Assembly (NCBI RefSeq): GCF_003688855.1
Contig: NZ_REFW01000002.1
Span: forward strand, 1-64,000
Length of the DNA stretch: 64,000 bases
Direction: 5' to 3'
Origin: Tessaracoccus antarcticus
GTDB lineage: Bacteria > Actinomycetota > Actinomycetes > Propionibacteriales > Propionibacteriaceae
Position 1 is the first letter of the stretch. Every line of letters starts with the position of its first letter. The position numbers were made by a program, and so were the translations under genes. Below are positions 51,121 to 60,955 of this stretch, in pieces. The notes under the pieces were generated by a model, which saw only the letters and a list, made by a program, of their open reading frames with translations, made no database searches and had not been told where the DNA came from.

Positions 51121-51753
51121 TCAGCCGGCCCGACCGAGTTCGCGGCGGGTGGGATGGCGGACCTTTAGCGCCCCCGCCGTACGGCCGCGCACCGTGATGC
51201 GGGGCAATGCCGCAGGCGAGCGAGTGGCCACACGGCTGGAGATGGTGCCGGACATACCGCTGGTCTGGACCTCGTGGGTGTCCACACACCACCCCTGGGG
51301 GACCACGAGGGTGATGGTGCCGCTCGAACTGGTGATCACGAGGTCGACGACCGCACTGTGGCATGTGGCCTGCGTCATGTCCAGCTTCACGTACCCCCAC
51401 CCGGTGTTGATCTCCAGGAAGGGGGGCACCTCCCAGGCACCGCTACGGACGGTGGTGTGCATCCATTGCCCGTCGAAGACCAGCGGGTTGTCCCACCGGT
51501 AGCCGGGCCCGTCCCCCAGCGGCGCAGCCGTCGCCAACGACCGCTCCATGTCCGCACTCGGGACGAGGTCGGCCAGCACTGCGGCGAGGTCCTTGCGGAT
51601 CCTCGCACCCAGTGCGGACTCGACTCTCTGCGCCAGCTCGTCGAAGTCGAGGCGGCCGTCCGCGGCCGCTTCGCGCAGGATGGCGACGGTGTGGTCCCGT
51701 TGCCCCGTTGTCACGCGCAGGCGAGCGTCGGGCACCTCGGGAAGCAGACTCAT
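51121..51753 (-). CDS. DUF1707 domain protein
   Basis: 210 aa. The N-terminal DUF1707 domain is clear: LRVTTGQRDHTVAILREAAADGRLDFDELAQRVESALGARIRKDLAAVLADL. It is followed by a beta-rich C-terminal part (INTGWGYVKLDMTQA, DLVITSSSGTITLVVPQGW) like that of cell-wall-active-antibiotic-response or DUF2154-type domains. No transmembrane helix is evident. The ATG at 51753 is chosen; a GTG two codons upstream is possible. It is convergent with the metacaspase gene and probably unrelated to it. Function unknown. Confidence 0.78.
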   Translation of the reverse strand: MSLLPEVPDARLRVTTGQRDHTVAILREAAADGRLDFDELAQRVESALGARIRKDLAAVLADLVPSADMERSLATAAPLGDGPGYRWDNPLVFDGQWMHTTVRSGAWEVPPFLEINTGWGYVKLDMTQATCHSAVVDLVITSSSGTITLVVPQGWCVDTHEVQTSGMSGTISSRVATRSPAALPRITVRGRTAGALKVRHPTRRELGRAG

Positions 51754-51777
51754 GCGCACAGACTGCCAGACAGCGGG

Positions 51778-52938
51778 TCAGCGCGATCCCCACTCCCATG
51801 GCGGCCGCGACAGCAACCCCTGGTCCCGGACGATTGTCTCACCGAGGTTCTTGGCGAGCTCTATGACTTCCAGATCATCGGAGCGGCCGTGTTCGGCGAG
51901 GGCCACCCGCAGGTGCTCGACGAGGGCCAGGGAGTGCGTCACCACCACGAGTTGCGTGTCGGTGGACGCGCGGGCAATGAGGCGGCCCAGTGGGCCGAGA
52001 AGCCCCGGGTGGAGGCTGTTCTCGGGTTCGTTCACGGCCATGAGTGGAGGGCGATTGGGCGCCAGGAAGGCCGCCAGCCACATGAGGTGTCGCAGTGTCC
52101 CGTCGGAGAGTTCCGCACTGCGCAGCGGCCGCAGCATGCCTGGCTGCTGCAGTGCCACGTCGAACAGCCCGTCACTGTTCACGACACCCAGTTGGGCGCC
52201 GTCGAATGCATCGGCGACGGCCTCGGCCAGCGGTTCCCGTCCCCGTTCGATAATGGTCTGGAGGGCCGCCGCCAGATCGGAGCCGTCGTGATCCAGTGCC
52301 CACGTGCGGGTTCCCACACGCGGCTGCCGTGCGGGGGAGCCTGCGTCCACTCGCAGTGCGTCGTAGAACCGCCAGGAGGCGAGCTCGTCGCGCAGGACGC
52401 GGAGTTCCCGGAGCGCAGCCCCACTCAGGAGGCTTGCGTGGGTGGGGAGCCGGTCCTCCAGGGTCTGCCACGGCCCATCGTCGCGGACGTCCACCTGTGA
52501 GCGCTTGCGCCGGGCCAGGAGGGTGGCGGGTCGCATGATGGGACCCACCCACACGGCCTCCCGCTTGATCTCCGGATCGCGGTTGAACAGTGTCTCGCCG
52601 GGCACGGGTAAACCGAGGTCCACCAGGTAGGACAGGGAATCGCCGCCCACGCCCAGCTTCAGGGAGATGGGTCCGCGGCGGAGTGTGCCCTGCACGGCGT
52701 GTCCGCGGCGCGCGGCGGCGAGCGACTCCGGTCCGGCCCACAGCACCGAATCCAGTCCACCCTCCCGCGCCAGGGAGCCCGCCACGTCACCCTGCCCGCA
52801 TGCGGCCAGCAGGCGCAGGGCCTTGTAGAGGTTGGATTTTCCTGCCCCGTTGGGGCCCAGTACCACCGTGACCCGCCCCAACCTCACCACCACGTCCCGC
52901 AGCGACCGGTAGCCGTGGATCGCGAGCGTCGTGTACAT
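51778..52938 (-). CDS. AAA ATPase, SMC/RecF-like (AAA_21 type)
   Basis: 386 aa. Walker A GPNGAGKSN near residue 28 after the N-terminal strand LAIHGYRSLRDVVVRLGRVTVVL, a signature-like LSDGTLRHLMWLAAFL, Walker B MAVNEPENSLHPGLL and a switch His in LVVVTHSLALVEHL. Proteins of this OLD/RecF-like ATPase type act in DNA repair or defence, but this one has no TOPRIM or nuclease domain. The ATG at 52938 is chosen over a longer frame that overlaps the divergent P-type ATPase. The role is unknown. Confidence 0.82.
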   Translation of the reverse strand: MYTTLAIHGYRSLRDVVVRLGRVTVVLGPNGAGKSNLYKALRLLAACGQGDVAGSLAREGGLDSVLWAGPESLAAARRGHAVQGTLRRGPISLKLGVGGDSLSYLVDLGLPVPGETLFNRDPEIKREAVWVGPIMRPATLLARRKRSQVDVRDDGPWQTLEDRLPTHASLLSGAALRELRVLRDELASWRFYDALRVDAGSPARQPRVGTRTWALDHDGSDLAAALQTIIERGREPLAEAVADAFDGAQLGVVNSDGLFDVALQQPGMLRPLRSAELSDGTLRHLMWLAAFLAPNRPPLMAVNEPENSLHPGLLGPLGRLIARASTDTQLVVVTHSLALVEHLRVALAEHGRSDDLEVIELAKNLGETIVRDQGLLSRPPWEWGSR

Positions 52939-53036
52939 GCATGGCAGCCTACGAGTCCAGGCCGACAATTCGATCCCGGGCATAGTCTGGAGGCGAAGCC
53001 CCGCCGCAGCGGGCCGCGTGCACCCAGGGAGAACCA

Positions 53037-55817
53037 ATGACCGGCACCGATACGCACACCGACCCCAGCCAGGTGGAGGCCGCGCACGTGGCCGAACAGC
53101 ATGGGGTGAACCCGGCCACAGGTCTGTCCACCACCGAAGCGGCCGGACGGTTGGAGGCCGATGGCCCCAATGCGCTGCGGCAGAAGCCGGCGGAGCCCCT
53201 CTGGCGCAAAGTGCTGCGCCAGTTCCAGGACCCGTTGGTGTACCTGCTGTTGGTGGCCATGGTCATCTCCCTGGCGGCGTGGCTGGCCGAGGGGGAAGGG
53301 GGGTGGCCCATTGACGTCATCGTGATCGGCATCATCGTGATCGCCAACGCCGTGATCGGTTTCGTCCAGGAGAGGAAGGCAGCCGACGCGGTGGCTGCGC
53401 TCGCCAGCATGACGGCTGTGATGTCCACCGTGCTGCGCGAAGGCAGGCTCGAGTCAGTGGCCTCCCGGGACCTGGTGAAGGGCGACATCCTGGCCCTGTC
53501 CGAGGGCGACTCCGTGGGGGCGGACGCCCGGCTGCTGACCGCCACGGGTCTGCGGATCCAGGAGTCCTCCCTGACGGGCGAGTCGGAGGCCGTCGACAAG
53601 GGCACTGACGTCCTGTCCGGCAGAACGGCCATTGGTGACCGCCGCAACATGGTGTTCAAGGGCACCGCCGTGGTGCAGGGCGTGGGACGTGCCGTGGTGA
53701 CATCCACGGGCATGGACACCGAGATGGGTGCCATTGCGGACATGCTGGATCGCACCGAGTCGGAGCCCTCCCCCCTCCAGAAGGAGGTGGCGCTCGTCAG
53801 CAAGACGCTGGGCATTGCCGTGATCGTGATCGCCGTGGTGGTGATGGTGGCACTGGTGCTCATCAACGGGGTCGAATCGGCGCAGGACCTCGTGACCATC
53901 CTCCTCCTGGGGGTGTCGCTGGCCGTCGCGGCGGTGCCGGAGGGTCTGCCGGCCATCCTATCGCTCGTCCTGGCCATCGGCGTACAGGCCCTGGCGAAAC
54001 GCAATGCGGTGATGAAGGACCTGCACTCCGTGGAGACCCTTGGCTCGGCGTCGGTGATCTGCTCCGACAAGACCGGGACGCTGACGCGCAACGAGATGAC
54101 GTTGAGGACTGTGGTCACAGCCTCCGGGGAGTTGGATCTCAGCGGTACGGGTTACCGGCCCGAGGGTGGCGTGGTGGGGGACCCGTCGGAGGATGCCCTC
54201 TTCGAAGCACGGACGGTGCTGGTGGGCGGCTCGCTCGCCAACAATGCCGAACTGCGCCAGGCAGATGACTGGGACATTCAGGGGGACCCCACCGAGGCGG
54301 CCTTTCTCGTGGCCCAGCACAAGTTCGACGGCGCCCCCGAGCGCGTGCAGGCCTACGAGCGACTGGCGGAGGTCCCGTTCACCTCGGAGCGCAAGATGAT
54401 GTCCGTGCTGAACAAGGAGAACAGCACAGGCACCAGAAGACTGTTCTCCAAGGGTGCACCGGACGTCCTGCTGACCCGATGCACCAGTGTCCAGGTGGGC
54501 GGCGGCATGATTCCCCTGGACGAGGAGCAGCGTGCCGTGATCTCAGCGTCGGTCGACCGGCTCTCATCAGAGGGGTACAGGACGCTGGCGGTGGCCCACA
54601 GGAACCTTGACGACGAACCCGGGGACGACGTCGACGGGTCCGCGGAGGAGTGCCTCATCTTCGTGGGCGTGGTGGGCATCATGGACCCGCCGCGCGAAGA
54701 GGCTGCCGCTGCCATCAGGGAGGCACACCGGGCCGGCATCCGGACCGTCATGATCACGGGCGACCACCCCGTTACCGCGGCACGAATCGCTGCTGACCTG
54801 GGCCTCGCGGAGCCTGGCGCGGTGGCGCTGACGGGTGCGCAGCTGGACGAGCTGGACGAGGACGGCTTCAGACAGGCCACGCGGGTGACGTCCATCTACG
54901 CCCGCGTGGCCCCCGAGCACAAGCTGAGGATCGTCGACGCGCTGCGGGCCGACCGGCAGGTGGTCGCCATGACGGGTGACGGTGTGAACGACGCCCCCGC
55001 ACTCAAGGCAGCCGACATCGGCGTGGCCATGGGGATCACCGGCACGGAGGTCACCAAGGAGGCCGCCACCATGATCCTCGCCGACGACAACTACGCCACC
55101 ATCGTCGCCGCCGTCCGACAGGGCCGCGCCATCTTCGACAACATACGCAAGTTCCTGCGCTACCTCCTGTCCTCCAACATGGGGGAGGTGACCACCGTGT
55201 TCTTCGGGGTGGTCCTTGCCGGCGTCCTCGGCATCGAGGACGCCGCGACCGCCGGTGCCATTGCCGTCCCGCTGCTGGCCACCCAGATCCTGTGGATCAA
55301 CCTGGTCACCGACTCCGGCCCGGCGTTGGCCATGGGCGTGGACCCCGAGGACGGCGACGTCATGGCACGCAGCCCCCGCGGACCGGGGGACCGCATCATC
55401 GACCGCCACATGTGGCAACGCGTCGGTTTCATCGGGGTGGTGATGGGGGCCGTCACCCTGCTGACCATCGACATGTTCCTGCCCGGCGGTCTCATCGAGG
55501 GCTCCGACTCCCTGACCGTGGCCCGCACCGCCGGATTCACCACGCTGGTGTTCGCCCAACTGTTCAACGCGCTGAACGCACGCTCGGAGACCACGTCGGC
55601 TTTCACGGGCCTCTTCACCAACAAGTGGCTGTGGGCCTCCATCGTGCTGGGAGTGGTGCTACAGGTCGCTGTGGTGGAGATCCCGTTCCTGCAGGTGGCG
55701 TTCGGAACGGCGTCGCTGGACCTGGCGCACTGGGCCATGGCGACGGCGATGGCGTCGGTGGTGCTGTGGGCCGAGGAACTGGTCAAGCTGGTGCGACGGC
55801 TCCGAGGGCGTCGCTGA
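53037..55817 (+). CDS. P2-type cation-transporting ATPase (calcium-type)
   Basis: 926 aa. All P-type landmarks are present: actuator TGESEAVDKG, PEGLPA in helix 4, phosphorylation Asp344 in CSDKTGTLTRNEM, KGAPDVLL, and MTGDGVNDAPALKAADIGVAMG in the hinge. An N-terminal cation-ATPase domain (VEAAHVAEQHGVNPATGLSTTEAAGRLEADGPN) and a C-terminal helix bundle (NLVTDSGPALAMGVDP) place it with P2 pumps that extrude Ca2+ or related cations. The ion is inferred from overall resemblance only. The start has GGGAGAACCA upstream. Confidence 0.93.
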   Translation: MTGTDTHTDPSQVEAAHVAEQHGVNPATGLSTTEAAGRLEADGPNALRQKPAEPLWRKVLRQFQDPLVYLLLVAMVISLAAWLAEGEGGWPIDVIVIGIIVIANAVIGFVQERKAADAVAALASMTAVMSTVLREGRLESVASRDLVKGDILALSEGDSVGADARLLTATGLRIQESSLTGESEAVDKGTDVLSGRTAIGDRRNMVFKGTAVVQGVGRAVVTSTGMDTEMGAIADMLDRTESEPSPLQKEVALVSKTLGIAVIVIAVVVMVALVLINGVESAQDLVTILLLGVSLAVAAVPEGLPAILSLVLAIGVQALAKRNAVMKDLHSVETLGSASVICSDKTGTLTRNEMTLRTVVTASGELDLSGTGYRPEGGVVGDPSEDALFEARTVLVGGSLANNAELRQADDWDIQGDPTEAAFLVAQHKFDGAPERVQAYERLAEVPFTSERKMMSVLNKENSTGTRRLFSKGAPDVLLTRCTSVQVGGGMIPLDEEQRAVISASVDRLSSEGYRTLAVAHRNLDDEPGDDVDGSAEECLIFVGVVGIMDPPREEAAAAIREAHRAGIRTVMITGDHPVTAARIAADLGLAEPGAVALTGAQLDELDEDGFRQATRVTSIYARVAPEHKLRIVDALRADRQVVAMTGDGVNDAPALKAADIGVAMGITGTEVTKEAATMILADDNYATIVAAVRQGRAIFDNIRKFLRYLLSSNMGEVTTVFFGVVLAGVLGIEDAATAGAIAVPLLATQILWINLVTDSGPALAMGVDPEDGDVMARSPRGPGDRIIDRHMWQRVGFIGVVMGAVTLLTIDMFLPGGLIEGSDSLTVARTAGFTTLVFAQLFNALNARSETTSAFTGLFTNKWLWASIVLGVVLQVAVVEIPFLQVAFGTASLDLAHWAMATAMASVVLWAEELVKLVRRLRGRR

Positions 55818-55845
55818 CGGAAATGCCCCGTGCGGGGTTGCTGGA

Positions 55846-56400
55846 TCACTGGGGCGAGTCGTCGAAGAACTGCTCCGGGAGGTGCTCGATGCCGCGGACG
55901 TCGGCCATGAGCTTGCGGTCGATGGGAATGCCGCGGCGCATGACGCTGATCTCACCGGTCGTCTCAAGGATCACGCAGGCCACCTCGGTGAGGTGTCGTA
56001 TGCCTGCCAGCCTGATCTGGCCCAGCAGTTCCTCCTCCGCAAGATGTGTCCGGCGGAGGTTGTCGGTGATGGGCACTGTTCCTGCCATGAGGAGCCACGG
56101 GACGTTGTTGAGAGTCCGCGGGTAGAGCGTGAACCGGCGGATCTGGCCGGCCATTGCCTGCATGGCGAACAGGGTGACCAGCGCCAACAATCCGGCCCCG
56201 AGCGTGGGGGTGTACCCGAGGGCTGCACGGCCGATGACGGCGCCGAGCGCCACGACCGTGGCGAGGTCGGGGCTGGAGATCCGGGCGAGTGCCCGTTGAC
56301 CCAGAACCCGGATGATGAGGATGAAACCCCAGTACAGAGCAGCCGTGGAGATGACGACGCTGAGTCCTTCGGCCGGCGTGACCAGCAGTTTCTCCAGCAT
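55846..56400 (-). CDS. DUF421 membrane protein (YetF/YcaP-like)
   Basis: 184 aa. Three N-terminal transmembrane helices (ALYWGFILIIRVLGQRALARISSPDLATVVALGAVIG and GAGLLALVTLFAMQAMAG) are followed by a cytoplasmic DUF421 domain: NNVPWLLMAGTVPITDNLRRTHLAEEELLGQIRLAGIRHLTEVACVILETTGEISVMRRG. This matches the YetF/YcaP family of unknown function. The ATG at 56400 has GAAGGAGCC upstream. It is convergent with the P-type ATPase. Confidence 0.87.
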   Translation of the reverse strand: MLEKLLVTPAEGLSVVISTAALYWGFILIIRVLGQRALARISSPDLATVVALGAVIGRAALGYTPTLGAGLLALVTLFAMQAMAGQIRRFTLYPRTLNNVPWLLMAGTVPITDNLRRTHLAEEELLGQIRLAGIRHLTEVACVILETTGEISVMRRGIPIDRKLMADVRGIEHLPEQFFDDSPQ

Positions 56401-56532
56401 GGTGGCTCCTTCGCGTGCGTCACGGCCCCCGGGATACTGGTGCGCCAGTGAACAGTAGAACACCGCAGACCAATGTCACACGCCAGTGAGCGCAGCGATG
56501 CCCAGATCAGGGCAGCGCAGCGCCTGCGGCAC

Positions 56533-58293
56533 TCACTCGTCGGCCGCCACCAGCCACGCTTCCTCGAGCTCGTCGCGACGGGCCTCCGCGGTGCGCAGGT
56601 CCGCAGTGAGCTTGGCCAGATGTTCGTAGTCGCTGGCGGCGCTCGTCATCTGCTCATGGAGCTTGCGAATGATCTTGTCCACCTTCGACAGTTGCGACTC
56701 GAGCCGGCTCAGATCCTTCTTCCGCTGCCGTTCACTCGCGGCATCGGAGACGGGCCTGTCACCCACGGTCGCGGTTGCCGAGCCGGCAGCGTGCATGGCC
56801 CGGCGTCGGGCAAGGTACTCCTCGACGCCACCGGGAAGCAGCACACAGGAACCGTCGCCGAGCAGCGCATAGCTGACGTCGGTGACGCGCTCCAGGAAGT
56901 ACCGGTCGTGGCTGACCACGATCAGTGTGCCGGGCCAGGTGTCGAGGTAGTCCTCGATGACGGTGAGCGTGTCGATGTCGAGGTCGTTGGTGGGCTCGTC
57001 GAGGATCAACACGTTGGGCTCCGACAGCAGCAGCCGCAGGAACTGCAACCGTCGACGCTCCCCGCCGGACAGGTCGCCGATGCGGGCGACGAGCTTGTCG
57101 CCCGTGAAGCCGAACTCCTCCAGCAGGTTGCCGGCCGAGGCCTCGCGCCCGGTGGCGAGCTTCGTCTGCTCCTTGAGGCGGTTCACGGACTGCAGGACAC
57201 GGTCGCTGTCGTCGAGCTCGCCCACGGCCTGCGACAAGTAGCCCAGCCGCAGGGTCTGGCCACGCTTGATTTTCCCGGCATCCGGCTCGCGCAGGCCTGA
57301 CAGGAGCTCAAGAAGCGACGTCTTGCCCGCGCCGTTGACGCCCACGAGGCCAATGCGATCGCCGGGACCGATGGACCAGGTGAGGCTGCTCAGCAGGGTG
57401 CGGCCGCCGATGGTGTACGTCACGTTCGTGACGTCGAAGACGTCCTTGCCGAGGCGCGTCATGGCGAACTGTTGCAGCGCGATCATGTCGCGCGGCGGAG
57501 GCACGTCACTGATGAGTGTCTCGGCAGCGTCGATGCGGAACTTCGGCTTCGAGGTGCGCGCAGGTGCGCCGCGGCGCAGCCAGGCCAGCTCCTTGCGGGC
57601 AAGGTTCTGGCGGCGGGCCTCATTCGTGGCCGCCTGCCGTTGCCTCTCCACACGGGCCAGCACGTAGGCGGCGTAGCCACCGTCGTAGGCGTCGATGACG
57701 CCGTCGTGGACCTCCCAGATGCGGGTGCAGACGGCGTCGAGGAACCAGCGGTCGTGGCTGACCACAAGCATGGCGAGACCGGCCCGGTTCCGGGCGGCGA
57801 GGTGGTCCGCGAGGAAGGCTATGGCCTCGACGTCCAGGTGGTTGGTGGGCTCATCCAGCACCACGAGGTCGTGGCGCTCGAGCAGCACCTCCACGAGGCC
57901 GACGCGGCGGCGCTCGCCGCCGGACAACGTCCCGATGAGACGGTCCAGGTCAATGCCGGCCAGCAGGGACTCGACGAGCCCGCGACGCTGCGCGTCGGCG
58001 GCCCACACGTGGTCGGGTTCGCCGTTCAGGATGACGTCGCGGACGCTCTCATCCGGATGCCCGACGTGCTCCTGTGTCAGGACACCGATGGAGGTGGAGC
58101 CGGAGATGGTGACGCGGCCCTGGTCGGGCTCCAGTTCGCCGGTGAGGATGCGCAACAGGGTGGTCTTGCCGTCGCCGTTGCGGCCGACGACGCCGATGAC
58201 CTCACCCGCACCGATGCCGGTGGAGATGGAGTCGAGGAGGATACGAGTACCGAATCCGTGCGTGACGGATTCCAGGTTGACGAGGTTTGCCAC
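56533..58293 (-). CDS. ABC-F family ATPase, Uup-like
   Basis: 586 aa with two ABC ATPase domains and no membrane segment. Domain 1 has Walker A GRNGDGKTT and LSGGERRRVGLVEVLLERHDLVVLDEPTNHLD. Domain 2 has GVNGAGKTS and LSGGERRRLQFLRLLLSEPNVLILDEPTNDLD. The charged linker between them and the C-terminal coiled coil (RLESQLSKVDKIIRKLHEQM) fit Uup-type ABC-F proteins, which act on ribosomes or DNA structures in translation and recombination. GTG start. The downstream neighbour cannot be tied functionally. Confidence 0.92.
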   Translation of the reverse strand: MANLVNLESVTHGFGTRILLDSISTGIGAGEVIGVVGRNGDGKTTLLRILTGELEPDQGRVTISGSTSIGVLTQEHVGHPDESVRDVILNGEPDHVWAADAQRRGLVESLLAGIDLDRLIGTLSGGERRRVGLVEVLLERHDLVVLDEPTNHLDVEAIAFLADHLAARNRAGLAMLVVSHDRWFLDAVCTRIWEVHDGVIDAYDGGYAAYVLARVERQRQAATNEARRQNLARKELAWLRRGAPARTSKPKFRIDAAETLISDVPPPRDMIALQQFAMTRLGKDVFDVTNVTYTIGGRTLLSSLTWSIGPGDRIGLVGVNGAGKTSLLELLSGLREPDAGKIKRGQTLRLGYLSQAVGELDDSDRVLQSVNRLKEQTKLATGREASAGNLLEEFGFTGDKLVARIGDLSGGERRRLQFLRLLLSEPNVLILDEPTNDLDIDTLTVIEDYLDTWPGTLIVVSHDRYFLERVTDVSYALLGDGSCVLLPGGVEEYLARRRAMHAAGSATATVGDRPVSDAASERQRKKDLSRLESQLSKVDKIIRKLHEQMTSAASDYEHLAKLTADLRTAEARRDELEEAWLVAADE

Positions 58294-58299
58294 AGTGGA

Positions 58300-59064
58300 T
58301 CAGCGGCCCCGCATGGCCTGGCGGGCGCCCTTGGTGGACATGGGCCCCTTCGGGACGGGCATCTTGGGCCGCATGGCATCCAGCGCGCGCAGCCGGGCTG
58401 CCACCTCGTCGATCTTGGCGGGCGCGAGCTGCTTGGGCAGCTTCTTGATGTGGGCCGTGAGCTTGTCCAGCGGTACCTGTCCGCCGCCCTTGCCCATCTG
58501 GATGACCTGCACGGCAACGCCGTAGGCCACCTGCTCATGCTTGCGCTTCTCGCTCGCGAGCTGGGCCTTGAGTGCCTTCGCATCCCCTTCGCCGATGAGC
58601 ACGAGTCCGCCGGGGCCGAGGGCCCGGTGGATGACGTCGACGGAGTCGCGGTTGCGGGTGGCCGTGATGACGGGGGTGTACTTCCACTTCTTGCCCAGCA
58701 TCTGCAGGGCCACCTCGGCGGAGCCTGCCTGGCCCTCGAAGCGTCGGTAGGCGGCCTTCTTGGCCCGCAGGACGAACAGGCCCATGGCGGCAAGGACGCC
58801 GACCGACAGTCCCAGAACGCCCCAGATGAGCGGTGAGCTCAGCAGGAAACCGATGATGAGGAACACGGCGAACACGCCGAGGCCGGCGCCGAGCAGGATC
58901 CACGGCAGGGGCTTGTCGTACTTCGCCGTGACCTTGTACGTCTCCGCGAACTGGCGCCACCGGCCCCAGTCGGCAGGGTCCTTCGAGTGCTTGCGGCGCT
59001 CCTTCTCCGCGCGCATCTCTGCCTTCTGCTTGGCCGCCAGGGCCTTGGCCTTCTCGCTTGCCAT
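58300..59064 (-). CDS. DUF4191 membrane protein
   Basis: 254 aa. A charged N terminus (KQKAEMRAEKERRKHSKDP) is followed by two closely spaced transmembrane helices (LPWILLGAGLGVFAVFLIIGFLL and LIWGVLGLSVGVLAAMGLFVL) and a cytoplasmic domain with GRPGLV-type sequence ALGPGGLVLIGEGDAKALKAQLASE. This is the DUF4191 layout of Actinobacteria, regularly next to lipA. The ATG overlaps the lipA stop (TGATG), with GGAG upstream. Function unknown. Confidence 0.9.
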   Translation of the reverse strand: MASEKAKALAAKQKAEMRAEKERRKHSKDPADWGRWRQFAETYKVTAKYDKPLPWILLGAGLGVFAVFLIIGFLLSSPLIWGVLGLSVGVLAAMGLFVLRAKKAAYRRFEGQAGSAEVALQMLGKKWKYTPVITATRNRDSVDVIHRALGPGGLVLIGEGDAKALKAQLASEKRKHEQVAYGVAVQVIQMGKGGGQVPLDKLTAHIKKLPKQLAPAKIDEVAARLRALDAMRPKMPVPKGPMSTKGARQAMRGR

Positions 59065-60008
59065 CACTTCTCCGTCGTACTCGTCTTCTTGCGGGCGTCC
59101 ATGGCCGTGCGGTACAACCGGCCGGCTCGATAGGAGGAACGGACCAACGGCCCGGACAACACGCCAGAATAACCGATGTCTCTGGCCTCATCCTCCAGGG
59201 CCTCGAACTCGGCGGGCTCCACCCATCGGTCAACGGGAAGCAGGGTGGCGTTGGGACGCAGGTACTGGGTGATGGTGATGAGCTCCGCGCCCGCGTCGTG
59301 GAGGTCCTGCAGTGCGCTGGAGATCTCCTCGCGCGTCTCGCCCATGCCCAGGATGAGGTTCGACTTGGTGACGAGCCCCTTGTCCCGCGACATCCGGAGG
59401 ACTTCCAGTGAGCGCTCGTAGCGGAAGCCGGGGCGGATGCGCTTGAAGATGCGGGGGACCGTCTCCACGTTGTGGGCGAACACTTCGGGGGCGGCGTCGA
59501 ACAGTTGGTCCAGCAGTTCTGCCTTGCCGGAGAAGTCGGGGGCGAGCATCTCCACCCCGACGCCCGGGTTCACGGCGTGGATCTGGCGGATCGTCTCGGC
59601 GTAGAGCCAGGCGCCCTCATCTGCGAGGTCGTCGCGGCAGACACCGGTGACGGTGGCGTAGCGCAGCCCCATCTTCTTCACGGAAGACGCCACACGCAGC
59701 GGCTCGGAGGGATCGTAGCCCTCGGGTTTGGCGGACGTGATCTGGCAGAAGTCGCAGCGCCTCGTGCACTGGTCGCCCCCAATGAGGAACGTCGACTCCC
59801 GGTCCTCCCAACACTCGTAGATGTTGGGGCATGCCGCTTCCTGACACACCGTGTGCAGTTCGTTGTCGCCCACGATCGCCATGAGGTCCTGGTAATTCGG
59901 ACCCATCCTGGCCGTCGTCTTGATCCACTTCGGCTTGCGCTCGATGGGCGTCTGTGAGTTCAGAGCCTCGACGCGCAGCAGCCGTCTGCCATCTGGTTTC
60001 ACTGTCAC
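59064..60008 (-). CDS. lipA: Lipoyl synthase LipA (radical SAM)
   Basis: 314 aa. It inserts two sulfur atoms into the octanoyl group carried on E2 and GcvH proteins. The auxiliary cluster cysteines lie in [13 protein letters not shown], and the radical-SAM cluster motif [10 protein letters not shown] (CxxxCxxC) is intact; [10 protein letters not shown] near the C terminus carries the final cluster serine. The GTG start gives [16 protein letters not shown]. It is downstream of lipB with a 69-nt gap and coupled to the DUF4191 gene. Confidence 0.97.
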   Translation of the reverse strand: MTVKPDGRRLLRVEALNSQTPIERKPKWIKTTARMGPNYQDLMAIVGDNELHTVCQEAACPNIYECWEDRESTFLIGGDQCTRRCDFCQITSAKPEGYDPSEPLRVASSVKKMGLRYATVTGVCRDDLADEGAWLYAETIRQIHAVNPGVGVEMLAPDFSGKAELLDQLFDAAPEVFAHNVETVPRIFKRIRPGFRYERSLEVLRMSRDKGLVTKSNLILGMGETREEISSALQDLHDAGAELITITQYLRPNATLLPVDRWVEPAEFEALEDEARDIGYSGVLSGPLVRSSYRAGRLYRTAMDARKKTSTTEK

Positions 60009-60077
60009 GGGGTCAGCCTACTCGGTTGGCCGGTGCGGTCGTCTCCTGAGCGCAGCGCGAGCAAAGCCCCCAGGGGT

Positions 60078-60800
60078 TCACCCGGCGGGGGTGTAGCGCT
60101 CGAACGACATCATCTCGAGGAGGAACGGCTCCAAGTCGTGTGCCGTCCCCGCGACACTCCACTGGCCCGGCAGTTCTTCGGCCATCGAGGTGACGCCGGC
60201 GTCGGCGATGCCGCACGGAACGATGTTGGCGAACGCCCCGGTGCTCGGGGCCACGTTGAGGGCGAAGCCGTGGAGGGCGGTCCGTTGGGCGACGCGGACG
60301 CCGATGGCGCAGATCTTGCGCTCGGGTCGGTCGCCGTTGGCGTCGAGCCAGACCCCCGTGCGTCCTTCTATCCGGCGTGTGGTCAGCCCCTTGGCCGACA
60401 GCATGCGGATCACCGCCTCCTCGAGGCGCCTGACGTGATCCACCACTCCGATGCCCTCAGGGAGCCGGAAGATCGGGTAGCCCACGAGCTGGCCGGGTCC
60501 GTGGTAGGTGATCTTGCCCCCACGATCCACGTCGATGACGGGCGTCCCGTCGAAGGGCCGTTCCTGGGGTTCGGTGCGACGGCCCGCGGTGTAGACGGGG
60601 GCGTGTTCCACGAAGATCACGTGACCGGGACGAGCGCCCCGCGCCACGTCCGCGTGCACCAGCCGCTGGTAGTCCCAGGTCTGCTGGTAGTCGCTGAGGA
60701 CCGGATCAGCACCGAGGCCCCGGTACTCGACGGTGGGGCGTCCCGACGCGTGGTCGTCCATGGGGATTGACGGGGGCAGCGGTGATGGCTTGGACAGCAC
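60078..60800 (-). CDS. lipB: Octanoyltransferase LipB
   Basis: 240 aa. It transfers octanoate from acyl carrier protein to lipoyl domains, the step before LipA. It has the conserved GRRTEPQERP, DRGGKITYHGPGQLVGYPI and RKICAIGVRV (catalytic Lys) segments, with the acyl-accepting Cys in NIVPCGI. Start uncertain: GTG at 60800 or ATG at 60761; neither has a clear ribosome binding site. lipB-lipA order is usual in Actinobacteria. Confidence 0.95.
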   Translation of the reverse strand: MLSKPSPLPPSIPMDDHASGRPTVEYRGLGADPVLSDYQQTWDYQRLVHADVARGARPGHVIFVEHAPVYTAGRRTEPQERPFDGTPVIDVDRGGKITYHGPGQLVGYPIFRLPEGIGVVDHVRRLEEAVIRMLSAKGLTTRRIEGRTGVWLDANGDRPERKICAIGVRVAQRTALHGFALNVAPSTGAFANIVPCGIADAGVTSMAEELPGQWSVAGTAHDLEPFLLEMMSFERYTPAG

Positions 60801-60955
60801 GCGACCACACTACTCGTCGGCCCGACGGCGTACAGATCTTGTGTCCTACCACCCGTAGGGGTGGACCGTGGGGGGAAGTGCTGATAACACGGACGCGGAG
60901 GACTATGGTCGGGGCACAACCCTGTTGAGGGAAAATATCGCTGGGGGGTCTCGTG

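Noticed and set aside
49580-51400. 606-codon minus-strand frame opposite the metacaspase gene
   Set aside because: Repetitive composition mirrors the PQPEP linker; no motifs, and it overlaps a gene with clear catalytic motifs.
51778-52938. AAA ATPase as a member of the protease module
   Set aside because: It is on the opposite strand beyond a DUF1707 gene and lacks the shared promoter element, so there is no evidence for inclusion.
55818-55845. CCCC-GTGC-GGGG hairpin between the P-type ATPase and DUF421 genes as a bidirectional terminator
   Set aside because: The stem is only 4-5 bp with no T-run; too weak to annotate.
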